Origin: Polyangium aurulentum
GTDB lineage: Bacteria; Myxococcota_A; Polyangia; Polyangiales; Polyangiaceae
Direction: 5' to 3'
DNA: 32,869 nucleotides
Assembly: GCA_945875545.1 (NCBI GenBank)
Contig: CAMCKZ010000032.1
Span: 1 to 32,869 of the forward strand
The stretch's first letter is position 1; each line of letters begins with the position of its first letter. Both the position numbers and the translations under genes were made by a program. This document shows positions 7,974-16,318 of the stretch, one piece after another. The notes beneath the pieces were generated by a model. It was given only the letters and a program-made list of their open reading frames with translations. It was not told the DNA's origin and did not search any database.

Positions 7974-10619
7974 ATGCGGTTTCGCCTGCGTCATAATTTG
8001 GCTCTTGTTGCCCTGGCCGCAGGGTCGAACGCGTCTCCTGCGCTGGCCCGCGCCGACGAACCGGCACCCGCGCGCGGCGGTGCCAGTGAGTCGCTGCTGC
8101 GCCCCACCGAGCCCGTAGAAGCCGCGCCGTTGCCCCAGAAGGCCGCTGTGACGCCTCCAAGGCTGCTGTCCGACACCGGGGTTAGCTACCCCGCGGAAGC
8201 CCTCGCACAGGGCTTCTACGAGGCAACAACGGTGCTCCTCAAGGTCGACGTCGATGCGACGGGCGCGGTGACGAAAGTCGAAGTGGAAACCCCGCGCGGC
8301 CACGGCTTCGATGAGGCTGCGGTCGCCGCGGCAAAAGAGCTCAAATACGAGCCCGCGAAAAGGGGCGATCGGGCCATCGCGTCGCGTTGGCGCCACGCGT
8401 ATTCGTTTGAAGTTCCGCTGGCGCGCCTCGATGGCTTCGTGCGCACAGCATCAAGCGATCGCGGCCTCGCAAGCGTCACGGTGCGTCTCGAACGCGACGG
8501 CGAAGCTCCCGTTTTGACCGTGACCGATGGCACCGGGCACTTCGCGTTTGGCGCGCAGGCGCGAGGCCCCGTTCATCTCGTTGCAGCGGTGCCGGGTTTC
8601 GACGAGGTCGTCGTCGACGAGACGCTCATTCCGGCGCAGGAGACGAGCCTGACCATTCGCCTCGAACGCGCCCAAGCCGCCGCGCCGAAGACCGCGAAAG
8701 ACGACTCCGGCGCCGCGTTCGAAGAGATCACCGTGCGCGGGCAGAGGCCGCCGCGCGAGGTCACGAAGCGCACCCTCGAAAAGCGCGAACTCGAGCGAAT
8801 TCCCGGCACAAACGGCGACGCTCTTCGCGCCATTCAGAGCCTTCCCGGGGTCGCCCGCCCGCCAGGTTTGGCCGGTCTTCTCATCGTTCGCGGCGCCCCC
8901 CCAAACTCCACAAACGTCTTCGTCGACGGCACGCTGATCCCGCTCGTCTACCACTTCGGCGGCCTGTCGAGCGTGGTGCCCACCGAGATGATCAGCCGCA
9001 TCGATTTCTACCCCGGAAACTTCAGTGCCCGCTACGGGCGCGTGACCGGCGGCATCGTCGATGTGGGGCTTCGCGCACCTCGCGTCGACAAGCTCGCGGG
9101 CATGACCCAGGTCGATCTCATCGACGCCCGCAGCGTGGTCGAAGGCCCCATCGCCGACACGGGTTGGAGCTTCGCCCTCGGGGCAAGGCGCAGCTACGTC
9201 GACGTGTGGCTCAAGCCCGTGCTCGAGGCCGCGGGATCCGGCGTCAGCACAGCCCCCGTTTATTACGATTGGCAGGCGGTGGTCGAGCGCCCGCTTCCGC
9301 AAAAAGGCCGGCTAAACTTCGCTTTTTATGGCTCCGACGACCGCCTCGAAATTCTCATCAAATCCGTCAATGGGAGCGATCCGTCCATTGGTGGAGGCCT
9401 CGGGCTGCACACGGCATTTTGGAGATTGGCTGCAACCTACAAGCAATCTCTCGGAGAGAAAACCGACCTGTCGATGGTGCACGCCATCGGTAAGAACACC
9501 ATCGAGTTCAACCTCGGAGACAACGCGTTTCAGCTCGACGGAATGCCGCTCACAAACCGTGTAGACCTCACGCATAAAATTTCGCCGGGAACCACCCTCG
9601 ACGCGGGTCTCGATATGCTGTGGCAGCCCTACGACATCTTCGTCCGGCTTCCGCCCCAGCCTCGGCCCGGGGAGCCCGCCGATGGACCGGGCCTTTCCCG
9701 CGAGTCCCGTACCGTGCGCACCTCTGCGTCGATCTATCGCCCCGCCGCCTTCGTGGAGCTCTCATTGCAGCCCGCAACTGGAACGCGTATTGTGCCAGGC
9801 ATACGCGTTGATTACTCGCGCGATACGAAATCGTGGGACGTGAGCCCGCGCTTCAGCGCTCGCCACGAACTCGCGCGCGAGCACCCCAAGACGATCATCA
9901 AGGGCGGGGCCGGGCTCTTCACGCAACCGCCGCAACCTCAGGAAACAAGCTCGGTTTTCGGTCAGGCGGGCTTGACCTCCAATCGCTCATATGGATATTC
10001 CATAGGGGTCGAACAAGACCTTTGGCGCCCCGTCGAGATCTCGCTGGAGGGCTTCTACAAGAAGCTCGATAACCTCGTGGTGGCCCGGTACGGCAACGCG
10101 GGGGTGGGAACCGTTTACGGACTCGAAATGCTCCTGCGCTACAAGCCCGACGAGCGCTTCTTTGGGTGGCTCGCGTACACGCTGTCGCGCAGCGCGGTAC
10201 AAGACCGCCCCGGTGAGCCCGAGCGCTTGGCGCAGTTCGATCAAACGCACATTCTCACGGCCCTCGGAAGCTGGCGCCTCGGCGGCGGGTGGGAGCTCGG
10301 CGGGCGCATGCGCGTCGTCTCCGGCAGCAACACGACGCCCAGCGCTTACGGTTTTTTCGACGGCAACAGCGCGGTCAATCTTCCGGCGCAAAGTTACCCG
10401 CCGTTCGGCGAGCGGCTGCCACTTTTTCACCAATTCGATATCCGTGTAGACCGCACGTGGACCTTCGCGTCGCACAAGATCGATGTGTACCTCGACCTGC
10501 AAAATGCCTACAATTCGCCCAACTCCGAAGGCGTTTCTTACAATTACAATTACACGAAGCGCAGCTACGCGGGCGCGCTTCCCATCTTGCCGAGCATCGG
10601 TGCCCGCGTCGATTTTTAG
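7974..10619 (+). CDS. TonB-dependent outer-membrane receptor with N-terminal TonB-C and carboxypeptidase-like domains
   Basis: From the ATG at 7974 this encodes 881 residues; an in-frame start at 7908 would put 22 basic residues before the signal peptide and is rejected. Domains in order are: signal peptide (about 1-27, ending ALARA); a TonB C-terminal-like domain (about 62-149, with VSYPAEAL, GAVTKVEV and AVAAAKELKYEPA); a carboxypeptidase regulatory-like beta domain (about 152-231); a plug domain (about 262-370, with LLIVRGAPPNSTNVFVDG and NFSARYGRVTGGIVDV); and a beta-barrel to the C-terminal aromatic residue (RVDF). Receptors of this class import substrates across the outer membrane using TonB-transmitted energy. 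Carrying a TonB-C domain in the receptor itself is unusual. The ligand is unknown. Two lipoprotein genes follow in an operon. Confidence 0.93.
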   Translation: MRFRLRHNLALVALAAGSNASPALARADEPAPARGGASESLLRPTEPVEAAPLPQKAAVTPPRLLSDTGVSYPAEALAQGFYEATTVLLKVDVDATGAVTKVEVETPRGHGFDEAAVAAAKELKYEPAKRGDRAIASRWRHAYSFEVPLARLDGFVRTASSDRGLASVTVRLERDGEAPVLTVTDGTGHFAFGAQARGPVHLVAAVPGFDEVVVDETLIPAQETSLTIRLERAQAAAPKTAKDDSGAAFEEITVRGQRPPREVTKRTLEKRELERIPGTNGDALRAIQSLPGVARPPGLAGLLIVRGAPPNSTNVFVDGTLIPLVYHFGGLSSVVPTEMISRIDFYPGNFSARYGRVTGGIVDVGLRAPRVDKLAGMTQVDLIDARSVVEGPIADTGWSFALGARRSYVDVWLKPVLEAAGSGVSTAPVYYDWQAVVERPLPQKGRLNFAFYGSDDRLEILIKSVNGSDPSIGGGLGLHTAFWRLAATYKQSLGEKTDLSMVHAIGKNTIEFNLGDNAFQLDGMPLTNRVDLTHKISPGTTLDAGLDMLWQPYDIFVRLPPQPRPGEPADGPGLSRESRTVRTSASIYRPAAFVELSLQPATGTRIVPGIRVDYSRDTKSWDVSPRFSARHELAREHPKTIIKGGAGLFTQPPQPQETSSVFGQAGLTSNRSYGYSIGVEQDLWRPVEISLEGFYKKLDNLVVARYGNAGVGTVYGLEMLLRYKPDERFFGWLAYTLSRSAVQDRPGEPERLAQFDQTHILTALGSWRLGGGWELGGRMRVVSGSNTTPSAYGFFDGNSAVNLPAQSYPPFGERLPLFHQFDIRVDRTWTFASHKIDVYLDLQNAYNSPNSEGVSYNYNYTKRSYAGALPILPSIGARVDF

Positions 10620-10634
10620 CTCCAGGACCCGACC

Positions 10635-11672
10635 ATGATCCGAACACTCTTTCGCTCCGCGGTTGCCGGCGCGGCGCTGATTTTGCTCCCGTCTTGCGGC
10701 GGCGGATTCGATCCCGCGAGCAAGATTCAGAGCGTGCGCGTTCTAGGCCTTCGCGCCGATAAACCCTACGCGAAACCCGGCGATACGGTGACCCTCGAGG
10801 TCCTCGCGGTGGACCGGCGGCCGGAGGAAAAACGCCAACGGCCCATGACCGTATTTTGGCTCCCGCTCGTCTGCACCAATCCGCCAAACGACGCGTATTA
10901 CGCGTGCTTTACGCGGGCTGCGAAACTGACCTCCCCGACCGGCGAGCCCACTCCGGGTGCAGGGGCGGGCGGAGCGGATGGGGCCGCAGACATCACGGCG
11001 TTGGTGGCAAAAGGACAGAGTTTTTCCTACAAAATACCGGGCGACGCGGTCTCCAGTCATGTCAAAGTGCCCGGGGCAAACGGGGACTATGGAATATCCA
11101 TAGTGTTCTACATGGCCTGCGCGGGCCGCATCCGATTGGCCTCGCGCGACGAGGCTTCCGCGAACCCGCAGCAGGTTCCCATTCAGTGCGTCGACGACGA
11201 CGGGCAAGCTCTTGGCGCCGACGACTACGTGCTCGGATTTTGGCGCACGTTTGTTTACGATGATCGCCCAAACGCGAACCCGCTCATCGACAACGTGCTC
11301 TTGAAGACAGACGTGATTGGCCCCGGCGCCGCAGTCGCGATAACGCCCTGCGCCGACGGCAGCTCGGGGCAGTGCAAGGGTGCCGAGGTCAACGTCGTGG
11401 TTCCCGCGTCCAGTCAGGAAGACAAGCCCTACGATCCCGATGCGCCGCGCGAACGCATTTGGGTCGCGGCGTTTTCCGACGTGGCGTCGGTCGGTGGCGC
11501 GCAACAACTCCTTTACGACACGAAGGCCGGGGCCATTCGCGACAACCCCGTGAGGGTCACGGCGACAAGCGGAGACCTGGGAAAAAGCGGCACACTGTGG
11601 CTCGTCGTTCACGACAGCCGCGGAGGCGCCACGTGGACGACCGTGCCTCTTCTCGTGACCGCGGCTCCGTAA
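10635..11672 (+). CDS. Lipoprotein of unknown function, partner of the TonB-dependent receptor
   Basis: Encodes 345 residues with a lipoprotein signal: hydrophobic stretch then lipobox LPSC (18-21), so Cys21 should be lipidated. The mature part begins with a beta-rich segment (IQSVRVLGLRADKPYAKPGDTV) that resembles an Ig-like or cadherin-like strand pattern. Several cysteines (CTNPPNDAYYACF, MACAGRI, IQCVDD, TPCADGSSGQC) could form disulfides in the periplasm or at the cell surface. It starts 15 bp after the receptor stop and overlaps the next gene (TAATG). By analogy with SusC/SusD pairs, a receptor-associated lipoprotein could help capture substrate, but no SusD similarity is visible. Function unassigned. 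Confidence 0.85.
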   Translation: MIRTLFRSAVAGAALILLPSCGGGFDPASKIQSVRVLGLRADKPYAKPGDTVTLEVLAVDRRPEEKRQRPMTVFWLPLVCTNPPNDAYYACFTRAAKLTSPTGEPTPGAGAGGADGAADITALVAKGQSFSYKIPGDAVSSHVKVPGANGDYGISIVFYMACAGRIRLASRDEASANPQQVPIQCVDDDGQALGADDYVLGFWRTFVYDDRPNANPLIDNVLLKTDVIGPGAAVAITPCADGSSGQCKGAEVNVVVPASSQEDKPYDPDAPRERIWVAAFSDVASVGGAQQLLYDTKAGAIRDNPVRVTATSGDLGKSGTLWLVVHDSRGGATWTTVPLLVTAAP

Positions 11673-12451
11673 TGGGTCGGGGCCTTTCGCCCGTTTGGCA
11701 CCCTCGGTTCCGGGCGCGCGTGGTTGCCGCCTGCATCGCGGTTTGCATCGGTGCGGCACCGGCTTTCGCCCTTGCCGCATGCGACGCAGCACCGATGGAA
11801 GGACGCGCACTGCACCCCCTTGATAAGTCCGATGTGGGCGAACCCTTCGACGCGAATTTTCTTTTGGCCGACGCGGACTTCGAAGACGCCGCGTTTCTCC
11901 CGGGCGACAGCGTGCAGGCATTTTTCGAAAAGCCGCCCTATGGCGCGCCGTCGTTCCTCGCGAGTTACGTGGAGAAGGGTCGCCGCGCCGCCGACCTCGT
12001 GGCCGACGCTTCCTTGCGTCATCGGGTGAGCGGCTTGTGGCTCCTCGCGCGCCTGCAACGGGATGGCGCATTGATCGCGGCGCGGCGCTATCCTTCCGAG
12101 GCAAAAGACACGGAATTCGTCTTCTCGTATGGATGTTCCGGACGCCTATTGTGCGACGCGCACTTCGGGGGACTTTCGGTCCAGCTCGATGCTTTGGCGG
12201 GGGACATGAGGCGCTCCTTCGCGGACGTGCGCGGGGCGGGAGTTTCAGTCAATGGCTTCGCGGTGGGCGAGAGAACTGCCACCCTCGACAACGTGTTTGT
12301 GACGTCTGCGAACCTGGCCACCGCGGCGCTCTACGCGCTGGAGCCCGTGGTGCACGGGAACAACGGAGGCCAAGAGCAGACGTGGCGCATCTACAGGCTT
12401 TACGCCGCGCATACGGGGTATAGTCCGATGGGACGTGAACCCGCGCCGTAA
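11672..12451 (+). CDS. Lipoprotein resembling a lysozyme-like (LQKE-motif) surface domain
   Basis: Encodes 259 residues; the ATG shares a base with the preceding stop (TAATG), implying coupled translation. A signal peptide ends in the lipobox LAAC (34-37). The mature domain follows a pattern I know from secreted actinobacterial and candidate-phylum proteins: a phrase like FL.sY...g..AA.li..As, then a helix ending in LQKE, then FSYGC...CD..f.G, and finally NVFV.s.aTAALY..eP. All blocks are present here in order (SFLASYVEKGRRAADLV, LWLLARLQRDGALI, FVFSYGCSGRLLCDAHFGG, NVFVTSANLATAALYALEP). The usual Glu of LQKE is Asp here. If the family is a peptidoglycan hydrolase, this member may be altered or inactive. 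Family recall is from memory and unverified. Confidence 0.75.
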   Translation: MGRGLSPVWHPRFRARVVAACIAVCIGAAPAFALAACDAAPMEGRALHPLDKSDVGEPFDANFLLADADFEDAAFLPGDSVQAFFEKPPYGAPSFLASYVEKGRRAADLVADASLRHRVSGLWLLARLQRDGALIAARRYPSEAKDTEFVFSYGCSGRLLCDAHFGGLSVQLDALAGDMRRSFADVRGAGVSVNGFAVGERTATLDNVFVTSANLATAALYALEPVVHGNNGGQEQTWRIYRLYAAHTGYSPMGREPAP

Positions 12452-12512
12452 CGCCGGCGTTGTGTGGAGCTCGATGGTTGACCCGCCGGTCCCTCTGGGC
12501 TACGCGGGATGC

Positions 12513-12838
12513 ATGCATTTCTTCAAGAGTTTCGCCGTGCTCGCGTTCCCCCTCTCGCTCGGGGCATGTGCTGCCAGGGTCGGCATGGCCGGGGCTTTGG
12601 TGGTGCCTCGCGACTCGGCGGCCCAATGCCGGCAGAGTGCCTAGCGCTCGGTGTGGAGCTCGATGCCATTGTTCTCGCGACCGACCGTATCGCTTGCGTC
12701 TGCGGCGTCGGTGGCCATGGATCGCCGGTCAGCTCGTCGGGTGCTGCCGCCGCCGTGACTGTCTTGGCGGCGCAGGCCGAAGAAGAGGCCGCACGTCAGG
12801 GCCAGAACACCCAGAACACGAGCAACCGCCGCCGCTGA
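12513..12838 (+). pseudogene. Small lipoprotein gene interrupted by a frameshift
   Basis: The first frame starts at ATG 12513 and gives a lipoprotein signal (MHFFKSFAVLAFPLSLGAC, lipobox LGAC), then runs to AAQCRQSA and stops at TAG 12642-12644. In the -1 frame the sequence continues without a stop as ECLALGVELDAIVLATD then RIACVCG..., ending at 12838. Read across a shift near 12625-12633, the product would be a secreted Cys-containing lipoprotein of about 108 residues with paired cysteines and an Ala/Glu-rich C-terminal part. Small exported proteins with a C...C...CVC arrangement are, as I recall, common in myxobacteria. It could be a decayed gene, an assembly error, or, less likely, recoding; I see no slippery heptamer. 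Confidence 0.6.
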
Positions 12839-12869
12839 ATCCGCGCCCGTCGCTCGTTCGCGCTCGTCG

Positions 12870-13796
12870 TTAGTTCGCGACCGCGGGCAGGCCCTCGGGC
12901 GACGCTGCGACCCGCGCCGAGACCTGCAAGTGGCCTTGGTTTCGGGCGATGCGTGCAAGGCGCATGGATGTTGTGCGAAAGCGCGGAATGACGGCGCCGA
13001 GAAAGTAGTTCCGGAAGATGTAGCCCCAGAAACTCGGCTCGTTGAGCGCCGGATCAATGCGATGCGCGAACGCCTCGTGGGCCTCCCGCGCGCGGCTCCA
13101 ATGCAGGCCCGACTTCTCGTGGTGGACCGTGTGAAAGCCGTTGTTGAACAGCAGTAGATTCAGAAAACCGGTGAAGTTGCGCGAGTGGTTGACGGGCGAT
13201 TCTTCGTCGGTGTGGACGTGCTGCACGAAGTTGAAAACGAGTACCGCAAACGTGCTAAATTGCTGGGGAAGAACGACGTACAGCAGCGCCTTTTTCCAGT
13301 CGATGACGAGAGCCGTGACAATCCACGCCGCGAGAAATACGTACTGAAAAACGCAGGCCCAATACTTCGCGCGGTCGCTCGTTTTGAGCTGCGCGAGGTA
13401 ATCGCGAATCGGCTTTTGTTGGTGGTACGCGCTCACCGACGGGTACGCGAGCAGCATCGCCAAGTGGTTGTTCTCGGTGAGGCGGTACGTCATCGTGTAG
13501 TCGCCGGCGCGGTTGTTGAGAACGTGGTGGTTCTTGTTGTGCGTCGGAATCCACCCGAAGGCCGGAAAGCCGTAAAACACCGTGAGCCAGTAATCCACCA
13601 CGTGGTTCGCCGCGGCGTTTCGAAAAATCGGCAGGTGGTTGTGGTTGTGGGCGATGATAGCCACCGCGACGGACAAGAACATGTAGAGTGCAAGCACCCC
13701 GATGTTCATCGCCGGGAGCGACCACTGGTACAAAAAGAGCGCCGTCGTGACGGCCATGTACGCGAGGGTTCGACGGTCGGCTTGGTTCCGCAGCAT
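12870..13796 (-). CDS. Membrane fatty acid desaturase
   Basis: Encodes 308 residues. Integral-membrane desaturases use a di-iron centre and O2 to introduce double bonds into acyl chains. The histidine clusters are HNHNH (50-54), HNKNHH (86-91), HVH (193-195) and HTVHH (222-226), interrupted by hydrophobic membrane segments at about 12-48, 65-82 and 148-192. This matches the FA_desaturase family of the membrane hydroxylase/desaturase superfamily. No electron-donor domain is fused. The gene stands alone: it converges on the frameshifted lipoprotein gene and has a long non-coding stretch upstream. Regiospecificity and lipid substrate cannot be read from the sequence; a related hydroxylase is possible. 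Confidence 0.92.
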   Translation of the reverse strand: MLRNQADRRTLAYMAVTTALFLYQWSLPAMNIGVLALYMFLSVAVAIIAHNHNHLPIFRNAAANHVVDYWLTVFYGFPAFGWIPTHNKNHHVLNNRAGDYTMTYRLTENNHLAMLLAYPSVSAYHQQKPIRDYLAQLKTSDRAKYWACVFQYVFLAAWIVTALVIDWKKALLYVVLPQQFSTFAVLVFNFVQHVHTDEESPVNHSRNFTGFLNLLLFNNGFHTVHHEKSGLHWSRAREAHEAFAHRIDPALNEPSFWGYIFRNYFLGAVIPRFRTTSMRLARIARNQGHLQVSARVAASPEGLPAVAN

Positions 13797-14259
13797 GATG
13801 CCGGGTGCGTACGAGACGCCTCGCTCTCGGTCAAGGTCCCAACGTCAAATAGCTGGAAAAAAGCCGGTATCAGCGACGCTCGCCGGGTGCAGGGAGGCGC
13901 ACCGCGACGCGGAATTTGCGCGTGCCCCCGAGCCTCGGGTCACAGCTTCGGCCGCTCGCTGGAAGAACCACGGCCTCGCGCGGCCCGCGCAACGAGATAT
14001 ACTGCGTCTGTTGCACCGCAGCCGCTATACTGCGAACGGCTTCGTCCTGCGCATTTCGCTAGGGCTCCGCTAGGGCTCCGCTAGGGCTCCGCTAGGGCTC
14101 CGAGCTCTGGCGAGCCTGGCTCGGCAGCAAGCGAAGGAGTTGGCTCACAGCCAGAGAGGCTGCTCCGCTCCCTCTCAGCGCCCGCCTCAGCCAAAGGCTC
14201 GCATGACGAACCCGCAGATTGAAGCCGTTCGCCGTAGACCAAGCTCTCCGCACCGACGG
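13797..14259. other. Non-coding stretch between desaturase and DUF4280 genes
   Basis: No convincing gene is visible in these 463 bp; open frames here lack coding character. It holds two copies of TATACTGCG (13998-14006 and 14026-14034, 28 bp apart), an 11-bp tandem array (14058-14101), and short inverted repeats such as CGAGCC/GGCTCG just downstream and TGGCT/AGCCA near 14140-14152. The desaturase promoter must lie at its left end. The compositional texture differs from the flanking genes and could be decayed sequence. Confidence 0.6.
14058..14101 (+). repeat. Four perfect tandem copies of an 11-bp unit
   Basis: GCTAGGGCTCC is repeated four times without a mismatch (14058-14068, 14069-14079, 14080-14090, 14091-14101). 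Each unit contains a TAG in one frame, so the array is unlikely to be coding in all frames. Perfect identity suggests recent expansion by slippage or that the array is maintained. Confidence 0.95.
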
Positions 14260-14643
14260 TTATTTAGCCTCGACCTTGGTCTGGCCGGGGTCGGTGATCT
14301 CGATGCTGCCGCCCCAAATGCAATTCGCCTTGCAGGTCGCGAGGAGCGCGGGTTTTCCCCCAACTTTCACCTTCGAAGCCCCCGGCGACCAGGGTGCCAC
14401 GGTCATGGGAATGCACGGTGCCGGCGTGAGCACCCCGAGGGCCGCCGCCGTCAGCGCAATCACCATGGGATTCGCGGTCGATTTGCACATGCCGAAGGGC
14501 AGGATGTTCATCATCGGCACGAAATCCATGATCGTCGCGATGGGCATGGTGATCGTGAACGGCGGCACAATGACCAGCAATTTACCGGGCGCAGCTCCCA
14601 TGCTGCACTTTGTGGCTGCTCCGAGGACCACCATTTTCGCCAT
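14260..14643 (-). CDS. PAAR-like protein of the DUF4280 family
   Basis: Encodes 127 residues with the DUF4280 pattern: an early CSMG motif, IMDFVPMMNILPFGMC, ANPMVIALTAAALGVLTPAPC, an APWSPGA segment and a late CKANCIWGG. Conserved cysteines recur at these motif positions. PAAR and PAAR-like proteins form the sharp metal-stabilised tip on the VgrG-type spike of type VI secretion systems and related contractile injection systems. A strong ribosome-binding site (AGGAG, 7 bp before the ATG) supports the start. It is the last gene of a minus-strand group with SPFH/SHOCT and TerB-like genes. No sheath, tube or baseplate gene is present here, so it would be an orphan tip or a marker of a distant system. 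Confidence 0.87.
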   Translation of the reverse strand: MAKMVVLGAATKCSMGAAPGKLLVIVPPFTITMPIATIMDFVPMMNILPFGMCKSTANPMVIALTAAALGVLTPAPCIPMTVAPWSPGASKVKVGGKPALLATCKANCIWGGSIEITDPGQTKVEAK

Positions 14644-14706
14644 CGCATGTCTCCTGGGCGCAAGGCCCGTGCAATCGTTTGTACGAAGAGTTGCCGAGCG
14701 GTTTTC

Positions 14707-15759
14707 TTACAATTCCGCGAGGATAGCATCGCGTTTGGCGGCGAAGGTGGCGTCGTCGATCAGCGACTGCGCATGCAGGTCTTTTAGCTGGCGGAGTCGG
14801 TCGGCAACGCTCGGTGCCGCCGCGGTCGCCGTCGGGATGGGTGCCGGCGCGCCTGGAGGGACCGGAGGCTGCGCCCCAAATCCGCCCGGTGGAAACATGC
14901 CCTGCATGGAACTCGCCATCACTTGCCCTATGCCGACTGCCGCGCCAATGCCCGCGCCGAGGCCAGCAATTCCGCCCGTATTCTGCGCCGCATCGCGCAT
15001 GGCGTAGGCCGCTTGGGCCTGCGCAAAACCTTGTATTCCGCCGAAGGCACCGATCTTGGCGCGTTCGTCGATGGCCTTCTCGACCTCCGGCGGCACCGAC
15101 ACGCTCTCGATGAGAAAAGCCGTGAGAATCACGCCAAGCTTGGCAAATGGTTCGGCCATTTTCTCTTTGCACTTGGCGGCCACGCTCTCGACGTTGCCCG
15201 CGACCTCGAGCACCGGAATCTTCAGTTCGCCGAGCACCGCGGTGAACGTTTGGATAAGGTTTCTCCTGAGAATTCCCTCGATTTCCTCGGTTTTGACATC
15301 GCCATCGGTGCCCACAATCTCCTTGAAAAACACCGTCGCGGTCTCGGGATTCACGCGAATCGCGTAGCCCCCAAACGCGCGAACGCGAACCATGCCGAAG
15401 TCGGCGTCGCGGAGCAAAATAGGGTTCGACGTGCCCCAGCGCATGTCGGTGTATTGCTTCGTATTAACGAAGTATATTTCGCACTTGAACGGCGAGTTGA
15501 ATCCGTATTTCCAGCTCGCCAGTGAGGTCAAAATGGGGATGTTCTGCGTGCTCAGCACGTGGCGACCGGGCTTGAAGACGTCGCCGATCTGGCCCTCGTG
15601 GACAAAAATCGCCACCTGGCCCTCGCGCACAATGAGCTGGGCCCCGCTCTTGATCTCGTTTCCAGCCCTAGGGAAACGCCATACAAGCGTGTTCGACGAG
15701 TCGTCGGTCCACTCGATGATGTCGATGAGTTGGTTTTTGACCCAATTGAGAAGACCCAT
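14707..15759 (-). CDS. SPFH-domain protein with C-terminal SHOCT domain (YdjI-like)
   Basis: Encodes 350 residues. The N-terminal two-thirds (to about residue 235) matches the SPFH-like family often labelled virion core protein or YdjI: LIVREGQVAIFVHEGQIGD, FKPGRHVLSTQNIPIL and YFVNTKQYTDMRWGTSNP are typical. A Gly/Ala/Met-rich linker and a Pro/Ala stretch (about 255-315) follow. The end is a SHOCT-type helical motif (DRLRQLKDLHAQSLIDDATF), which in other proteins mediates oligomerisation or membrane association; many relatives carry a zinc ribbon there instead. SPFH proteins assemble at membranes as scaffolds. GGAG lies just before the ATG. Bacillus YdjI works in envelope-stress membrane repair; a similar role here is inference. 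Confidence 0.88.
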   Translation of the reverse strand: MGLLNWVKNQLIDIIEWTDDSSNTLVWRFPRAGNEIKSGAQLIVREGQVAIFVHEGQIGDVFKPGRHVLSTQNIPILTSLASWKYGFNSPFKCEIYFVNTKQYTDMRWGTSNPILLRDADFGMVRVRAFGGYAIRVNPETATVFFKEIVGTDGDVKTEEIEGILRRNLIQTFTAVLGELKIPVLEVAGNVESVAAKCKEKMAEPFAKLGVILTAFLIESVSVPPEVEKAIDERAKIGAFGGIQGFAQAQAAYAMRDAAQNTGGIAGLGAGIGAAVGIGQVMASSMQGMFPPGGFGAQPPVPPGAPAPIPTATAAAPSVADRLRQLKDLHAQSLIDDATFAAKRDAILAEL

Positions 15760-15843
15760 GGCGCGGCTCCGAACGACGACGAAAGGGGAGACAAAAAAGC
15801 GGACGAGAGGAGATTGAAGGCCGCAAGCAGCCTGTTCTCTTTT

Positions 15844-16227
15844 TTAGAGCGAAAATCCGTCGGTTGACACGGAATCGCTCAACGTCTCGACGGTGCCAGA
15901 AATGCCGAACGCCATCGCGAGCCATTGGATCATGTCGCGCTCCGCGGGGCTCACCTCGCCGTCGAGTTTGACGAGCAGCAGAGCGGCGCGCAAAAACGTG
16001 GTGCGCAGCCAGGAAGTCTCCAAAATACGGAACGCCACGACGGGATCAAATGGCAGGTCGTCGAGGCGCGCCGCCAAATCGCCGGCCCGCGCTTCTTCGA
16101 GAAATTCCAGGATGACGGCCTTCTCGCTCGGGTGCAGGCCGTCGCAGGAAGCGATGCGGTACAGCCCGGCGGCGAAGACCTCAACCTGGGCGCGGGAAAG
16201 CGATGCAATGGGCTCAGCGTTCGGCAT
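15844..16227 (-). CDS. TerB-like (DUF533/TerB superfamily) small helical protein
   Basis: Encodes 127 residues, almost entirely helical. The middle and end carry the TerB-type signature of a helix followed by D-G-x-hydrophobic-x-P-x-E: YRIASCDGLHPSEKAVILEFL near residues 23-43 and LVKLDGEVSPAERDMIQWLA near residues 86-105. These two acidic repeats are the metal-binding-like motifs of the TerB fold, named for tellurite-resistance proteins but widely linked to membrane-stress modules. It precedes the SPFH/SHOCT gene by 84 bp on the same strand, and SPFH and TerB proteins recur together in stress-response neighbourhoods. No signal peptide is seen, so it is cytoplasmic. The specific function is unknown. 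Confidence 0.78.
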   Translation of the reverse strand: MPNAEPIASLSRAQVEVFAAGLYRIASCDGLHPSEKAVILEFLEEARAGDLAARLDDLPFDPVVAFRILETSWLRTTFLRAALLLVKLDGEVSPAERDMIQWLAMAFGISGTVETLSDSVSTDGFSL

Positions 16228-16318
16228 GGGCTCGCTAGAATAGGCAGCCGTCCTGCGAACCGCAAGGTGCCGGGCGCACGAATCCTGCGCGCGCCTCGCC
16301 GCACGCGAAACAAAAAGT

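Noticed and set aside
13998-14034. TATACTGCG twice, resembling -10 elements
   Set aside because: No -35 element at suitable spacing and no gene positioned to use them on the plus strand.
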